Assembly (NCBI GenBank): GCA_003139855.1
Contig: PLGY01000064.1
Span: forward strand, 31,345 to 87,197
Length of the DNA stretch: 55,853 nucleotides
DNA from: Candidatus Methanoflorens stordalenmirensis
GTDB taxonomy: Archaea > Halobacteriota > Bog-38 > Methanoflorentales > Methanoflorentaceae
Reading direction: 5' to 3'
The translations under genes were made by a program, and so were the position numbers. Shown here in pieces: positions 1-9,565 of this stretch. Below the pieces are notes generated by a model. That model was not told the DNA's origin and made no database searches. It was given only the letters and a program-made list of their open reading frames with translations. Within the stretch, counting starts at the first letter, position 1. Each line of letters begins with the position of its first letter.

Positions 1-422
1 AAGCGTGAGCCAATCACGATATCAGCGCCGCTTTCTCGCATCTCGTCGAGAAGCTGCGGGATGTCGTCGGGATTGTGTTGTCCGTCCCCGTCGAGTGTCA
101 CGAGCACGTCGACGTCGCAGTCTCGCGCTATCTCAAAACAATCGCGTATGGCACTGCCGTACCCCTCGTTCGTGACGTGCCGGAAGACCTCGGCGCCGAC
201 CAGCTCAGCCACGTCTGCGGTACTATCATCAGAGCCGTCGTCGACGACGACGACTCGGTCGACGTGGCGCCGTGCGCGGGCGACAACGCTGCCTATGGTG
301 AGCTCTTCATTGTACGCGGGGATCGCCACCATGCTGCCGCGTGTGCTGGTCGCTAGCATAGCAGCGCCGGTCGCACGATTAGCAGGCTGGTTCGCGTCGT
401 CGAAGTCGTTTTGAAAGGCCAT
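1..422 (-). CDS. GT2 polyprenyl-phosphate glycosyltransferase-like, cut by left edge
   Basis: About 140 N-terminal residues of a DPM1-like family 2 glycosyltransferase; the rest lies beyond the window. Such enzymes move a sugar from a nucleotide sugar to a lipid phosphate at the inner membrane face. Seen: 'VAIPAYNEE' near residue 32, 'VVVVDDGSDDSTADVA' near 57 and the metal-binding 'LDGDGQHNPDDIP' near 110. It closely parallels the complete GT2 at 32154-33173, which has the same DGDGQH-PDDIP block. ATG at 422 is the first start; a second Met at residue 22 lies nearer the conserved domain and could be the real one. A TATA box sits upstream at 484-497. Confidence 0.85.
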   Translation of the reverse strand, partial: MAFQNDFDDANQPANRATGAAMLATSTRGSMVAIPAYNEELTIGSVVARARRHVDRVVVVDDGSDDSTADVAELVGAEVFRHVTNEGYGSAIRDCFEIARDCDVDVLVTLDGDGQHNPDDIPQLLDEMRESGADIVIGSR

Positions 423-483
423 TGTTGTGCTTCGTGTGACGTGTAAGACCGCACATTCTCCTATTTTCTTTGGGTGCGCTCTG

Positions 484-497
484 TTATAAATAAATAC
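484..497 (-). promoter_or_regulatory. archaeal TATA box for the left-edge GT2
   Basis: On the minus strand this reads TATTTATTTATAAC, an AT-rich island in a GC-rich stretch. Transcription would start near 460, giving a leader of about 40 nt with AGGAG inside it. Confidence 0.5.
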
Positions 498-1291
498 ATG
501 ACCTGATGCTGCGCTGCTTGTTGGCTTCGCGCAACGAAAAGAGACCCCAGCCTCCGCCAGATGCGCCAGTTGTTCCGACACGCGCTTCGGCGGCCGACTT
601 ATATCGACTCTTTGTGTTGTCTATTGCGACTTCACAATTGGTTTTCTTGTTCTGAGGGGCTTTTAAGCAAGCAAGCCTGGAACGCTTGCTCATTGTTATA
701 CGCGCAAATTGCAGAGATCATTATTATGTGCCGCCTACTATAGGTTGTCGAGAGACTTGCCTTCTAAAAATACTTGGTGTATCTGCTCATTTAGTTTGCG
801 ATCAGGCTTCGTCCGCAAGGTATATTGAAGTTAGACCTGTGAAAGACGTGCTCGGTCGCCTGACAGGTGCCTGCGTGTTTTACCCATTACTCTTTTTACC
901 TCCGTCTCTGCCTCACAAGAATGCTGCACGGCCCCAGTAAACAAGAGTTGCCTGCATTAACTGAGAGCCTGCTTAGTCAACATGCACTCGCGCGCTCTCT
1001 TCGATGATCTCATCTTTCATGCGATGAGTGGCCTCTTTTCTCTCCTATAATGTAAGGACAGATGAGTTCGTAGACGTCTTCTTTCATCCTGACTCCTACT
1101 CTCGCAGTATACGCCAGCAATGTCTGAAATACGCATAGCTCCGTAGAAGTCGTTACTTTGCCTCGTTGTTCAGTCATACTGCTTTCACCTAAGCTGCTTC
1201 CACGCGCAGCAAACTAAAAGCAGCGTGCCGGCCATATGCACCTGTGCGTGAAACGGGTTCAGTAATAATGCAGCGATAAGTTTCTGCAAAG
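498..1291. other. intergenic, no gene recognised
   Basis: The divergent spacer between the left-edge GT2 and the next GT2. Short open frames occur on both strands but none shows a conserved motif, a good ribosome binding site or archaeal-like codon use. I see nothing identifiable in it. Confidence 0.5.
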
Positions 1292-2173
1292 ATGTATAAT
1301 CCCAAAATTGCCATCGTTGTTCTCAACATGAATGGAAAAGAGGTGTTGGACGAGTGCCTCAATTCTATTCAGAGGCTGGATTATCCGAATTATATTGTCA
1401 TTGTGGTAGACAATAACTCTTCTGATGGCTCCCAGGCATTTGTCGCGAACACATTTCCAGGTGTTCATTTGATTCAAAACAAAAGTAATGAGGGAGTTCC
1501 TGAAGGACAGAATATTGGTATTCGAGCTGCGCTACAAAGCGGAGCCGATTATGTTTTCACAATAAACAATGACACTGTTCTAGATCACAATGTGTTGGTG
1601 GAGCTAGCAAATACTCTGGAACAAGATAAGACGATCGGAGCCGCAGGACCGATCCTTTACTCGATGAAAGATACGACGACGATCGACTATGGGGCCGGTA
1701 ACATAGATTGGAACACAGGAACTGTAGTCCGTTCACACATCGGTGAGAGTGATGCCTTGACTAAAATCGCAGACGTAGATTATGTTAGCTTCTTTTTTGC
1801 AGACCCAAAAGTCCTTGAAAGTGTCGGACTGTTTAACAAGAGGTACTTTGCATATTGGGAGGACACCGATTTATGTTTCCGCTTAAAAAAAGCAGGTTAT
1901 AGGGTGGTGTGCGTTTCGACCGCAAGAGTATGGCACATGCAATCGTACACTGCAAGACGAATGAGTGGATTTTACGAGTATTACTACACGAGGAACCAGT
2001 TTTGGTTCTGGAAAACCCACGCAACGCAGAAGCAATGGGTTTCATTTCTGTTATCCTTTTTCTTTTTTACGTTTTGGCAACGCAGCGCTGTCATCCTGCT
2101 TCGCAAAAGGGACTATAAAGCTTTCAGATCACAGTGCAAGGGTGTTTTTGATGGACTGATTCTACACTTATGA
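1292..2173 (+). CDS. GT2 family glycosyltransferase, rhamnosyltransferase-like
   Basis: A 293-residue GT-A transferase of the WbbL/rhamnosyltransferase type. 'VVLNMNGKEVLDECLNSI' opens the fold (residues 9-26), 'VVDNNSSDGS' follows at 38-47, the metal-binding region is 'FTINNDTVLD' (89-98), and the acceptor-side 'YWEDTDLCFRLKKAGYRV' is at 188-205, with the ED typical of this group. An aromatic hydrophobic stretch at about 249-270 suggests membrane association. It is a single gene followed by a 290-bp gap, so probably transcribed alone. Sugar and acceptor cannot be read from sequence. Its higher AT content resembles the later AT-rich genes rather than the GC-rich operon to its right. Confidence 0.88.
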   Translation: MYNPKIAIVVLNMNGKEVLDECLNSIQRLDYPNYIVIVVDNNSSDGSQAFVANTFPGVHLIQNKSNEGVPEGQNIGIRAALQSGADYVFTINNDTVLDHNVLVELANTLEQDKTIGAAGPILYSMKDTTTIDYGAGNIDWNTGTVVRSHIGESDALTKIADVDYVSFFFADPKVLESVGLFNKRYFAYWEDTDLCFRLKKAGYRVVCVSTARVWHMQSYTARRMSGFYEYYYTRNQFWFWKTHATQKQWVSFLLSFFFFTFWQRSAVILLRKRDYKAFRSQCKGVFDGLILHL

Positions 2174-2465
2174 TGATGAGGGGAGAGTACGAACCTAGGT
2201 CAACCGGTGCGACAGGTTTTCACGCAAATTTCTCTTATTTGCATTCGCAACTTAGGTTGGGGTTGATGAGGCGTCATTAGAGGAGTTCTCGACGCATTGC
2301 TTCAAGGTTTTTAGCGGCAACAATACGGTTCAATAAAAGCCCTCGGCTCTTCGATACAACAACTATTCGCGAGTCACGCCCAGATGTCAGTCTAGACTTA
2401 TCGGAATGTTTAAGTCTCTCGTCGCGGATCTCGCGCCATCGACGCATTTGCTTGGGTAATCGCCG

Positions 2466-3146
2466 ATGAGAAGCTGGAGGAGACGGCTGTATTTAGTGAG
2501 GAGCGATAGGAAAGTGACCGGGCATCAGCCGGAAAAAAGTCTGCGCCGAAAAATTAGGCAGTTGACGTACAAACATCCGACATCATTTTGGGCCAAACTG
2601 GTAGTTGAGACGCACTGGAGATTTTACCACCTTCTGCTTTTTTTTGCAACGCTAACAGGGTACATACCCGTACATAGTGTCCGACTCCTTCTCTACCGTT
2701 CCGTATTCCGCGTAGATATCCCCAAAGATTCCGTTATCTATTGGAGATGCCGCTTTTTCGCGCCATCCGGAGTTCATATAGGCCATCACTCGATTGTAGG
2801 AAATGATGCCTTCTTGGATGGGAGGGCCGGTATCCACATCGGAGACAACGTAAACATAGGTTCTCAAGTTCTCATCTATACAATGGAGCACGACATCAAT
2901 AGCCCTACGTTTGGAGTTGTCGCAGGGCCTGTGGTTATAGGAAACATGGTTTACATTGGCGCACGCGTGACGATTCTACCTGAAGTGAGGATCGGCAGTG
3001 GTGCAGTAGTGGCGTCCGGAGCTGTTGTCACGAAAGATGTCGAGCCCTGGACAGTTGTCGGCGGCGTACCGGCAAAATTCATAAAACAAAGGCCTGAGTT
3101 AAGCTATCGATTAGATACTTCCTCTAAAAAAGCCTTTTTTCAGTGA
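2466..3146 (+). CDS. hexapeptide-repeat O-acetyltransferase (WcaF/maltose acetyltransferase type)
   Basis: A 226-residue left-handed beta-helix acyltransferase expected to move acetyl from acetyl-CoA to a sugar hydroxyl. Isoleucine-patch hexapeptides run from about residue 100 to 200 (SGVHIG, AGIHIGDNVNIGS, VVIGNMVYIGARVTI, VRIGSGAVVASGAVV) and end in the family's 'VVGGVPAKFIKQR' tail. His142 in 'TMEHDIN' sits where the catalytic His is usually found. A basic N-terminus and a hydrophobic patch at 54-70 precede the helix. It would tailor the polysaccharide made by neighbouring transferases. The residue acetylated is unknown. Confidence 0.88.
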   Translation: MRSWRRRLYLVRSDRKVTGHQPEKSLRRKIRQLTYKHPTSFWAKLVVETHWRFYHLLLFFATLTGYIPVHSVRLLLYRSVFRVDIPKDSVIYWRCRFFAPSGVHIGHHSIVGNDAFLDGRAGIHIGDNVNIGSQVLIYTMEHDINSPTFGVVAGPVVIGNMVYIGARVTILPEVRIGSGAVVASGAVVTKDVEPWTVVGGVPAKFIKQRPELSYRLDTSSKKAFFQ

Positions 3147-3587
3147 CTGAATCTATCTGGGCGCACAGTGTAGGGTGCAAGTTTCATGAAGAACCTTTTT
3201 TGTGGTTACCTGCTCTTCCGAGCATTGCACCATAAGTTGAAAACGAGGGTACTGCTCATCATACAACTGCATTTCCCGAATGGCACCCGGAAATATCGCG
3301 CTTCTGACTCCTTTCTTATGCGATTCAACCCCTTTAGTGCCGAAACTGCGATGACAAATACGGACGAAGAACATAAGCTCGGTACGCTGCCCACCGTCCG
3401 ACAGTACGCGTTGCGGCAAAATCCGGAATCACTACTATAGCTCCTAAAAAGCCTAAATTCAGCAACTCAGGGCTGTGTTCCTTTGTGAAAGGCAAGGTTA
3501 TGAATCGGAAGGTGACTGCCAGCGGGCCCATTACAATAACCAATTCTTCAATCACCTGAATATCCGGAGGGATCGCGTGAACGAAGC
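3147..3587. other. intergenic between convergent genes, no gene recognised
   Basis: Spacer between the acetyltransferase and the end of the minus-strand operon. Short frames exist on both strands without recognisable motifs or ribosome binding sites; nothing identifiable. Confidence 0.5.
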
Positions 3588-5945
3588 CTAGTGGTAGTAT
3601 ACGACGGCACCTCCGTCGTCAAAAACACGATTACTTGTCTCGGCGAAACCAGGCAAATTCACGTGGTATATCACCGTGCCGTTGAGAAATGATTGTGCGT
3701 TAGACTGCTGCGCTCTCGTCCCGGTGAGCAAATTGAAAGTCCCCAGAAAGACGTCCCCCGAAAGTGTCGTGTTGGCGTGCTCGTAAATCGGGAAACTTTC
3801 GAGCGAATTATTGAAATCAAGGCTAGTCAAGAGAAGGCTGCGATAAACGTCGGCGTATACGGGCGTGTTACTACCTCGCACTGTGTAGAGCCACTGAGCC
3901 CCAGCCACCTCTCTCGCATTGAACAGGGGGGCATCGATGGTAGCATTCAAGAAAAATGAGGTCGGATCCTGCTGCGTGACCTCGTAGATAAACCCAGTGC
4001 TAAACAACAGCGTCACAACAAAGAGCGCTGCGACCAGCTTGTAAGCGAGGCTCACGCCTGTCCTTGCACGCCGTTTCGCACGCAGGCGTTCCGGAACCCC
4101 CGCGAACAGCAGCGCTCCGGTAACGCAGAAGGGGGCCAGCAGAAGCGTTGAGATCTGATAGAGCCTCGTCGTACCGATAGTGGCCGCCAAACTCGGGATA
4201 GCGGCTGCTGTCATCAATATCGCGAGGGTCGCGAGTGCGAGCGCAGCGAACTCTGGATCAAACGTGAAACGACAACGGCGGAGTACGAGCGCAGCGAGGC
4301 CCACAAAGATGAAAACTAGGCCGAGCAGATAGAGGAACTCCGCCACCTCGTGGAGAGGTGAGAGCGTCCCGAGCTGGAGCAATTCGTTAACCGAAATCCC
4401 GTAATAGCGCGCGAACGCGTAAGACGCGGAGAGGATCGCGACCGGTGCCCCAAAGAGTCGCGGCAACGTTGATGTCTTCCGCTGAACTCGTCGGGCGAGC
4501 GCGTAGACGATTACGAAGGCGCACGCGTACGCCGCGGCGCCGATCGCGATTACGATAGGAACGTCAGGGAGAAACATGCTGCCAATGGCGGTGAGCTTAG
4601 GTGCGATTTCAGAGCTTAGTGCCGCGGACCCGAGCGTAGCGTACCACGCGGCAGTGAGGGCAGCGAACAACAAGACAAAGGGCAGCGTCAGCATCCGTTT
4701 CGGACGCGACGACGGCTTTGAGGGCTGCCCGGAAAAGGCGCGCCTTTGCAGGCGGCGCATAGCTGGGTTGTCGATGAGGAAGAGCACAAGCCAGGCGACG
4801 ACTAGATACACGATGAAGATGAGCGCAAGCCCGTAGTGCGACACAACAAGAGCTGCTGCGAACACTGCACAGAGCGCGTAAAGGCGTGCTGTCCCGGCCG
4901 AGCGCCCGACGCCTTTGTCCACCAGCAAGATTAAGAGCAGAACCAGAAACAGCTCGGCGATTTCCTGTCTCGCAAGTGCCGGCATTTCGCTCAAAAAAGT
5001 GAACAGGAACGTGATAAAGAACGAGGCCAAGAGGGCAATCCGGTCGCTCGTTTGTTTTTGAAACACGACGAACAGGCCTACTGGAACGAGGGCAAACAAG
5101 AGGGGATAGATCGTCTTGAAAATCCACGTCACGCTCACGCCTGACACGATCGAGATAAGTGGAGCGAGCAGCGTAATGCTCAGCACGCCGTTGATTGCGC
5201 CAGATGCATGCACATTCCACTGCGCGTTCGCAAGCACGGCGTTCGCGGTAGAGAGCTCCGTTTGGATGTCAAATCCCCAAACGTACGACGAGATAAGCGA
5301 TCCGCTATAGAGGAGAGCGAGCGCGATGACGAATACCGCGAGAGGATAAACCTCCTTTGGAACTGATGTGGACGTGCTTACCCAAAGCGCCGTTATCGCG
5401 ATGATGATGATTAGCGCGAGCAAGAGCACGTTGTTGCCGTACGCATTCATCGCGTACGTTGCAAATATGCTCAAGAAGGGGAGCACACACAGCGCCAACA
5501 CGGGCGGCGTCAGCACCTCACGTCGATCGACGACGCCGTCCTCAGCTGAACCCTGGTCGCGCCAATAACTCAGTACCGCAAGGAAGGTGATGATCGCACT
5601 TTCTGTCACCACAACAGGGACAAGCGCGAGCGGCCGCTCGAACCCGAGCAGCGGATACAACGTTGTCATGAGAAGTCCTGTACCCATGACGGCCGCGAGG
5701 CTCAAGCCAACCGCGAAGAGCGGCGTGCGCACGGCGCCGAGCTGGTGGAGGCGGAGAGCCCGAAGGACGAGGATACCGGGAATGAACAAGAGGTACACGG
5801 AGGCAAAGAGGCCCTGTAAAAGCGGTATCGGCACCCCTGCCGCGTCGAGTCCGATGAGGGCCCAGACAAGAAACTGCAGCGTGAGAACTGCCGTTAGCGT
5901 CTTTTTGCGCGGCCAATCGTTCATCAAGAGAGGATTAAGAACCAT
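3588..5945 (-). CDS. polytopic membrane protein, DUF2206-like
   Basis: About 785 residues with a dozen or more predicted membrane helices followed by an extracytoplasmic C-terminal segment of roughly 150 residues. 'NDWPRKKTLTAVLTLQF' near the start and 'PGILVLRALRLHQLG' near residue 50 recall the archaeal DUF2206 family (from memory). The architecture suggests a GT-C-like transferase or polymerase of surface glycan; that is inference. I place the start at 5945 because GGAGG lies 6 nt before it, inside the end of the upstream GT4 gene (11-bp overlap, translational coupling); 5924 has no such site. It is the last gene of the minus-strand operon and has a full-length paralogue at 10232-12565. 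Confidence 0.8.
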   Translation of the reverse strand: MVLNPLLMNDWPRKKTLTAVLTLQFLVWALIGLDAAGVPIPLLQGLFASVYLLFIPGILVLRALRLHQLGAVRTPLFAVGLSLAAVMGTGLLMTTLYPLLGFERPLALVPVVVTESAIITFLAVLSYWRDQGSAEDGVVDRREVLTPPVLALCVLPFLSIFATYAMNAYGNNVLLLALIIIIAITALWVSTSTSVPKEVYPLAVFVIALALLYSGSLISSYVWGFDIQTELSTANAVLANAQWNVHASGAINGVLSITLLAPLISIVSGVSVTWIFKTIYPLLFALVPVGLFVVFQKQTSDRIALLASFFITFLFTFLSEMPALARQEIAELFLVLLLILLVDKGVGRSAGTARLYALCAVFAAALVVSHYGLALIFIVYLVVAWLVLFLIDNPAMRRLQRRAFSGQPSKPSSRPKRMLTLPFVLLFAALTAAWYATLGSAALSSEIAPKLTAIGSMFLPDVPIVIAIGAAAYACAFVIVYALARRVQRKTSTLPRLFGAPVAILSASYAFARYYGISVNELLQLGTLSPLHEVAEFLYLLGLVFIFVGLAALVLRRCRFTFDPEFAALALATLAILMTAAAIPSLAATIGTTRLYQISTLLLAPFCVTGALLFAGVPERLRAKRRARTGVSLAYKLVAALFVVTLLFSTGFIYEVTQQDPTSFFLNATIDAPLFNAREVAGAQWLYTVRGSNTPVYADVYRSLLLTSLDFNNSLESFPIYEHANTTLSGDVFLGTFNLLTGTRAQQSNAQSFLNGTVIYHVNLPGFAETSNRVFDDGGAVVYYH

Positions 5946-7140
5946 GGCGGCCCTCCAGCACGCGCTTGTATACGGCGAGCAGTTGCGCGCCGATGGCGTC
6001 CCACGTGTACTTCTCTTCGAGGAGGTTTCGTGCGTTGGCACCCAACCGTGCTCGTTCGCGTTCATTTCCAAGAAGGTACGCCACTTGATCAATGAATCGT
6101 TCATCTACCCTCGGCACGATGAGCGCGTGTTCCCCGTTGTGCGCCGATACGCCCTCGATACCCTTTTCAGTGGTTACGATGGGAAGCGCTTTATTCATGT
6201 ATTGAAATATTTTCAGCCGCGTTCCGCTTCCGGCACCTATAGGCACGGTTGCTATTTCTCCTGCCGCGAGAAAGCGCGGCAAGTCCTCTATGAAGCCAAC
6301 TGAACGCACATTCTCTCGCTCAAAGGTCGGCGCGCCGGTGCCGCCCACCAAAAATAAAACGTTTGAGTTGACCGTTCGAAGTCGAGGTGCGAGGTACCGC
6401 TCGATGAGGTCAAACGCTTCGCGGTTGGGTGGGTACGCATAGAAGCCGTGAAACACGATGACGCGCGCGTGCTCGCTTATACCTTGCTCACGCCGCGCGC
6501 GAGCTTTCTCCTCGACCGTCGGCAACCGATCCAAGCTACAGCCAGACGGAATGACGCTTATCTTTCCAGGGGGAAGCCGGAACCGCCTAATGATGATGTC
6601 CCTATCGTGTTCGCTTACCGCGATAACGTGCTGCGCGACAAACCGGCAGACGAGCAGCTCAAGCAGGAAGACATACCGCGGAAGGACCAACCGTTCGATC
6701 CTGGTATACTGCGGGTCGTTGGAAAAAGTTTCGCGCACGAGCTCCGATTCGACGTTGTGAGGGGCATAGACAAGCGGAGCACTGCTGGCTGTCAGCAGAG
6801 TGGCGAGCTTCACGGCAAAAGCGCCGCTCGGATGCGATATCTGAATGAGGTCGACAGCGTTCTCACGCAGTATTCTTATGACGCTGCGCGCAAAGCTCGG
6901 TGCGAGGTCGCGAAAAACGCGCAGCGTCCGACCGACGAACTTGAGGTCGCTGTACGAGTAAATCGTGGCGAGCGTCGCGTCTTGAGGATCAACGAACTCC
7001 GCGGCTTCGAGCACGATAACGCTGTTGTCTCTGGCGGTGAGCTGCTTTACCAGATTGGCGTACCTCTCCTGTGACCCATTCTTCGGCTGCGAGAGACCTA
7101 CGTGAATAGTGATGTCTAAGACATTCACAGCAATCCTCAA
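5935..7140 (-). CDS. GT4 family glycosyltransferase
   Basis: A 401-residue GT-B retaining transferase. The N-terminal half carries 'VDLIQISHPSG' and 'VYAPHNVESELV'; the C-terminal half carries 'VIVFHGFYAYPPNREA', 'SVGFIEDLPRFLAAGEIAT' and the nucleotide-sugar block 'GSGTRLKIFQYMNKALPIV', with 'EKGIEGV' after it, similar to sugar transferases of the PEP-CTERM/EPS type. The start is TTG at 7140, overlapping the upstream stop as TTGA; GTG at 7128 with GAGG 6 nt before it is the alternative. It overlaps both neighbours, so it is clearly co-transcribed with them. Confidence 0.88.
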   Translation of the reverse strand: MRIAVNVLDITIHVGLSQPKNGSQERYANLVKQLTARDNSVIVLEAAEFVDPQDATLATIYSYSDLKFVGRTLRVFRDLAPSFARSVIRILRENAVDLIQISHPSGAFAVKLATLLTASSAPLVYAPHNVESELVRETFSNDPQYTRIERLVLPRYVFLLELLVCRFVAQHVIAVSEHDRDIIIRRFRLPPGKISVIPSGCSLDRLPTVEEKARARREQGISEHARVIVFHGFYAYPPNREAFDLIERYLAPRLRTVNSNVLFLVGGTGAPTFERENVRSVGFIEDLPRFLAAGEIATVPIGAGSGTRLKIFQYMNKALPIVTTEKGIEGVSAHNGEHALIVPRVDERFIDQVAYLLGNERERARLGANARNLLEEKYTWDAIGAQLLAVYKRVLEGRHGS

Positions 7141-8288
7141 ACTGCGCGCGCGAGCTTGCCAAGAGAGCGGTAGCCCCTAAGCACGCGTTCCTCCATAATC
7201 TCCCAGCTGTAACGTTCTTCGTACGCCTTACGCCCGTTGTTACCTAGCTCGGCGCGGAGCCACGGGTCCTCCCTGCACGTTTTCAGCGCGTCAGTGAGCG
7301 CAGGCACGTCGCCGTACGGCACCACCACCCCGCACCGCTCATTTCGAACGATGTTCGCCATTGCACTCTCATCGCTTACGATGATCGGCTTTCCGCACAT
7401 CATCGCTTCAAACAGTTTAGCGGGGCTCGCGTACTTCGTCTTGGGGATCCGAGGATCCTCAAACCGGAACAAGAGATCCGCCTTCAGCGTCTCCCTGATG
7501 ACGTCGTCGTACGAGGGCAAGAACCCGAGATACTGCGCCTTGCTCCCGACGCGGTTCAGCTCGTCAAGGACCCGTTCGTTGTCAGTGATCGGCCCCGCCA
7601 CTTTGAGCCGCACGCCTTCGACGCCGCTCACCGCGTCGAACATGTAGTTGAGCCCGCGAGAGCGGTGCGTCGCCCCTGCATAAAATATGACCATCTCGTC
7701 GGGCGACACCCTCGATGCGGTTCCTGCACTCGCGCGGGGCTGTGTTACGCAGTCAACCGGGGAGTTGTTCACGTAATAGAGCTCGTTAATGTGTGCTCCG
7801 TCGACCTCTTCAAGGCGCGACTCATCCACCAAAAACAGCACGTCAGCGAAGCCGATTCCCGCGCGCTCAAGGTGCGCGACGAACCGCCTAATGCGCTTTG
7901 TCAGCCCCCACAATCCCCCATCGGGCAGATTATCTGCATAGAAGTCGTAGATGAAATAGCAGAGCTTTCGCTTCCCGATGAGTTTGGCGAGTATGGCCGG
8001 GAACAGCGTGTCAAAGTCGCTTGCGTGTATGACATCGCTGTCGTCTCGCAGAAGGAATACGAGCTCATATGCCCACCAGAACGGCAGATACAGCAGCGCC
8101 GAGGGTCGATCATATGGGGCCCTGATCCTACACTTGTGCGTGCGATACAGCCCCGTATTATACGATTCAGCAACGCCATCGCGATCCCAAATCAACAGCT
8201 TGACCGAATAGCCGTGCGTTGCGAGAGCCCGCGCTATCTTGTTGATGCCCGGCTCTATCCCCCGCCCCCGAATCAACGTCACCCTCAT
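7137..8288 (-). CDS. GT4 family glycosyltransferase
   Basis: A 383-residue GT-B transferase. It opens with 'MRVTLIRGRGIEPGINKIA', the glycine-rich acceptor loop of the family; 'SDVIHASDFDTLFPAILA' is the mid N-domain block, 'MVIFYAGATHRSRGLNYM' starts the C-domain, and 'PAKLFEAMMCGKPIIVSDES' is the donor-binding helix with the conserved Glu. The C-terminal 'RYSWEIMEERVLRGYRSLG' is typical. ATG at 8288 is clear. It lies between gmd (93-bp gap) and the next GT4 (TTGA overlap). With gmd in the same transcription unit, a GDP-linked deoxyhexose donor for one of the two transferases is plausible but unproven. Confidence 0.88.
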   Translation of the reverse strand: MRVTLIRGRGIEPGINKIARALATHGYSVKLLIWDRDGVAESYNTGLYRTHKCRIRAPYDRPSALLYLPFWWAYELVFLLRDDSDVIHASDFDTLFPAILAKLIGKRKLCYFIYDFYADNLPDGGLWGLTKRIRRFVAHLERAGIGFADVLFLVDESRLEEVDGAHINELYYVNNSPVDCVTQPRASAGTASRVSPDEMVIFYAGATHRSRGLNYMFDAVSGVEGVRLKVAGPITDNERVLDELNRVGSKAQYLGFLPSYDDVIRETLKADLLFRFEDPRIPKTKYASPAKLFEAMMCGKPIIVSDESAMANIVRNERCGVVVPYGDVPALTDALKTCREDPWLRAELGNNGRKAYEERYSWEIMEERVLRGYRSLGKLARAV

Positions 8289-8381
8289 CTTGGATGCTCG
8301 GCCGTCGGTGACCCGCGTTGGGCTTTGACGTGTTCAACGGCGACGGCGTGCGCAGTAAAGAGACGAGTAAGCGTTAATCCC

Positions 8382-9344
8382 TCAGGCTTGACTGTATCGT
8401 GCCACATCGGCATCCACCATCATATGCACGAGCGCCTCAAACGAGGTCTTGGGTGCCCAGCCCAACCCGGCACGGGCTTTTGACGCGTCTCCCTTCAAAT
8501 CAGGTACTTCTGCGGGCCGCATAAATCGCTCGTCCATTTTGACGTACTTCTCCCAGTCCAGGCCGACGCGATCGAAGGCAAGCGCAGCGAAGTCCCTCAC
8601 CGAATGGTTCTCGCCGGTGGCGATCACGTAATCATCAGGCTCATCCTGCTGCAACATGAGCCACATCGCCTTCACGTAATCGCCGGCAAAGCCCCAATCG
8701 CGTCGCACGTCGAGGTCGCCCAAGCGAATCTCGTTTGCCCGGCCGCAGGCGATGCGCGCGACCCCATCTGAGATCTTTTTCGTTACGAACTCAATGCCGC
8801 GCCGCGGGGACTCGTGGTTGAAGCAGATGCCGTTGCAGCAGTACAACCCATAGCTCTCACGATAATTCATCGTAGCGTAATGCCCATACACTTTTGCAAC
8901 GGCATATGGGCTCCGCGGGTGAAATGGCGTAGCCTCGCTTTTCGAGGGCTGCGGCGACGTGCCGAACATCTCGCTGCTGGAGGCTTGGTAGAAACGCGCA
9001 TCAGGGCTCAAGTGCCGCACGGCTTCCAGCATGCGCACCACGCCGAGCCCCGTGACGTCACCCGTCAATACTGGTTGATTCCACGACGTGGCGACGAACG
9101 ACTGTGCAGCAAGGTTGTAAATCTCGTCAGGCATCGCCGTCTCAACGGCGACGTTGAGCGATGACTGGTCGGTGACGTCTCCCTCGAGCAATACGAGCCG
9201 ATCTATCGACGCCCTGATGCGTGATTCGTTGGGGGTGCTCAGCCTCCTTACCAGACCGTAGACCTCGTAGCCCTTTTCCAAGAGGTACTCTGCCATATAT
9301 GACCCGTCTTGTCCTGTGATGCCGGTTATCAGTGCTGTAGGCAT
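8382..9344 (-). CDS. gmd: GDP-mannose 4,6-dehydratase
   Basis: A 320-residue extended SDR converting GDP-D-mannose to GDP-4-keto-6-deoxymannose, precursor of GDP-rhamnose, GDP-fucose or GDP-perosamine. NADP-binding 'GITGQDGSY' is at residues 8-16; the active site is 'ASSSEMFG' (S124/E125) with Y147 and K151 in 'PYAVAK'; 'FNHESPRRG' and 'DVRRDWGFAGDYV' are specific GMD signatures. AGGTG lies 5 nt before ATG 9344, and a TATA box is at 9387-9395. No reductase, epimerase or aminotransferase that would finish the sugar is in the window. It heads the gmd-GT4-GT4-DUF2206 operon. Confidence 0.95.
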   Translation of the reverse strand: MPTALITGITGQDGSYMAEYLLEKGYEVYGLVRRLSTPNESRIRASIDRLVLLEGDVTDQSSLNVAVETAMPDEIYNLAAQSFVATSWNQPVLTGDVTGLGVVRMLEAVRHLSPDARFYQASSSEMFGTSPQPSKSEATPFHPRSPYAVAKVYGHYATMNYRESYGLYCCNGICFNHESPRRGIEFVTKKISDGVARIACGRANEIRLGDLDVRRDWGFAGDYVKAMWLMLQQDEPDDYVIATGENHSVRDFAALAFDRVGLDWEKYVKMDERFMRPAEVPDLKGDASKARAGLGWAPKTSFEALVHMMVDADVARYSQA

Positions 9345-9386
9345 TATTTCACCTTCGTAACAGTCATCATCAATGACCGTGTTGCA

Positions 9387-9395
9387 TCTATAAGA
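9387..9395 (-). promoter_or_regulatory. TATA box upstream of gmd
   Basis: The minus strand reads CTTATAGAT about 45 nt before the gmd ATG; transcription would start near 9368, leaving a short leader with the AGGTG ribosome binding site. Confidence 0.45.
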
Positions 9396-9565
9396 ATTTG
9401 CTGTAGCGCTCGATGGCCTAGTGGCGTTACAACTGCGCTGATCCCAAATTCGGCGACTTCAACTTCATATTACTCGTAGCTGTGGAGCGCCAATGCTACC
9501 GAGCGTGGATGGGCCATCGAAACCTGCCTGTGCGGGCGCTCGCAAAAAAAACCAACTTCTCGCTC

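Noticed and set aside
4576-6303. Long open frames opposite or shifted against the DUF2206 and GT4 genes (for example 4609-5220 minus, 5587-6303 plus)
   Set aside because: GC-rich coding DNA opens shadow frames; these lack motifs, hydrophobic pattern or ribosome sites, while the called frames carry clear family signatures.
6448-8483. Plus-strand frames of 200-270 codons antisense to the GT4 pair and gmd
   Set aside because: Basic, low-complexity translations with no family motif, fully covered by well-supported minus-strand genes.
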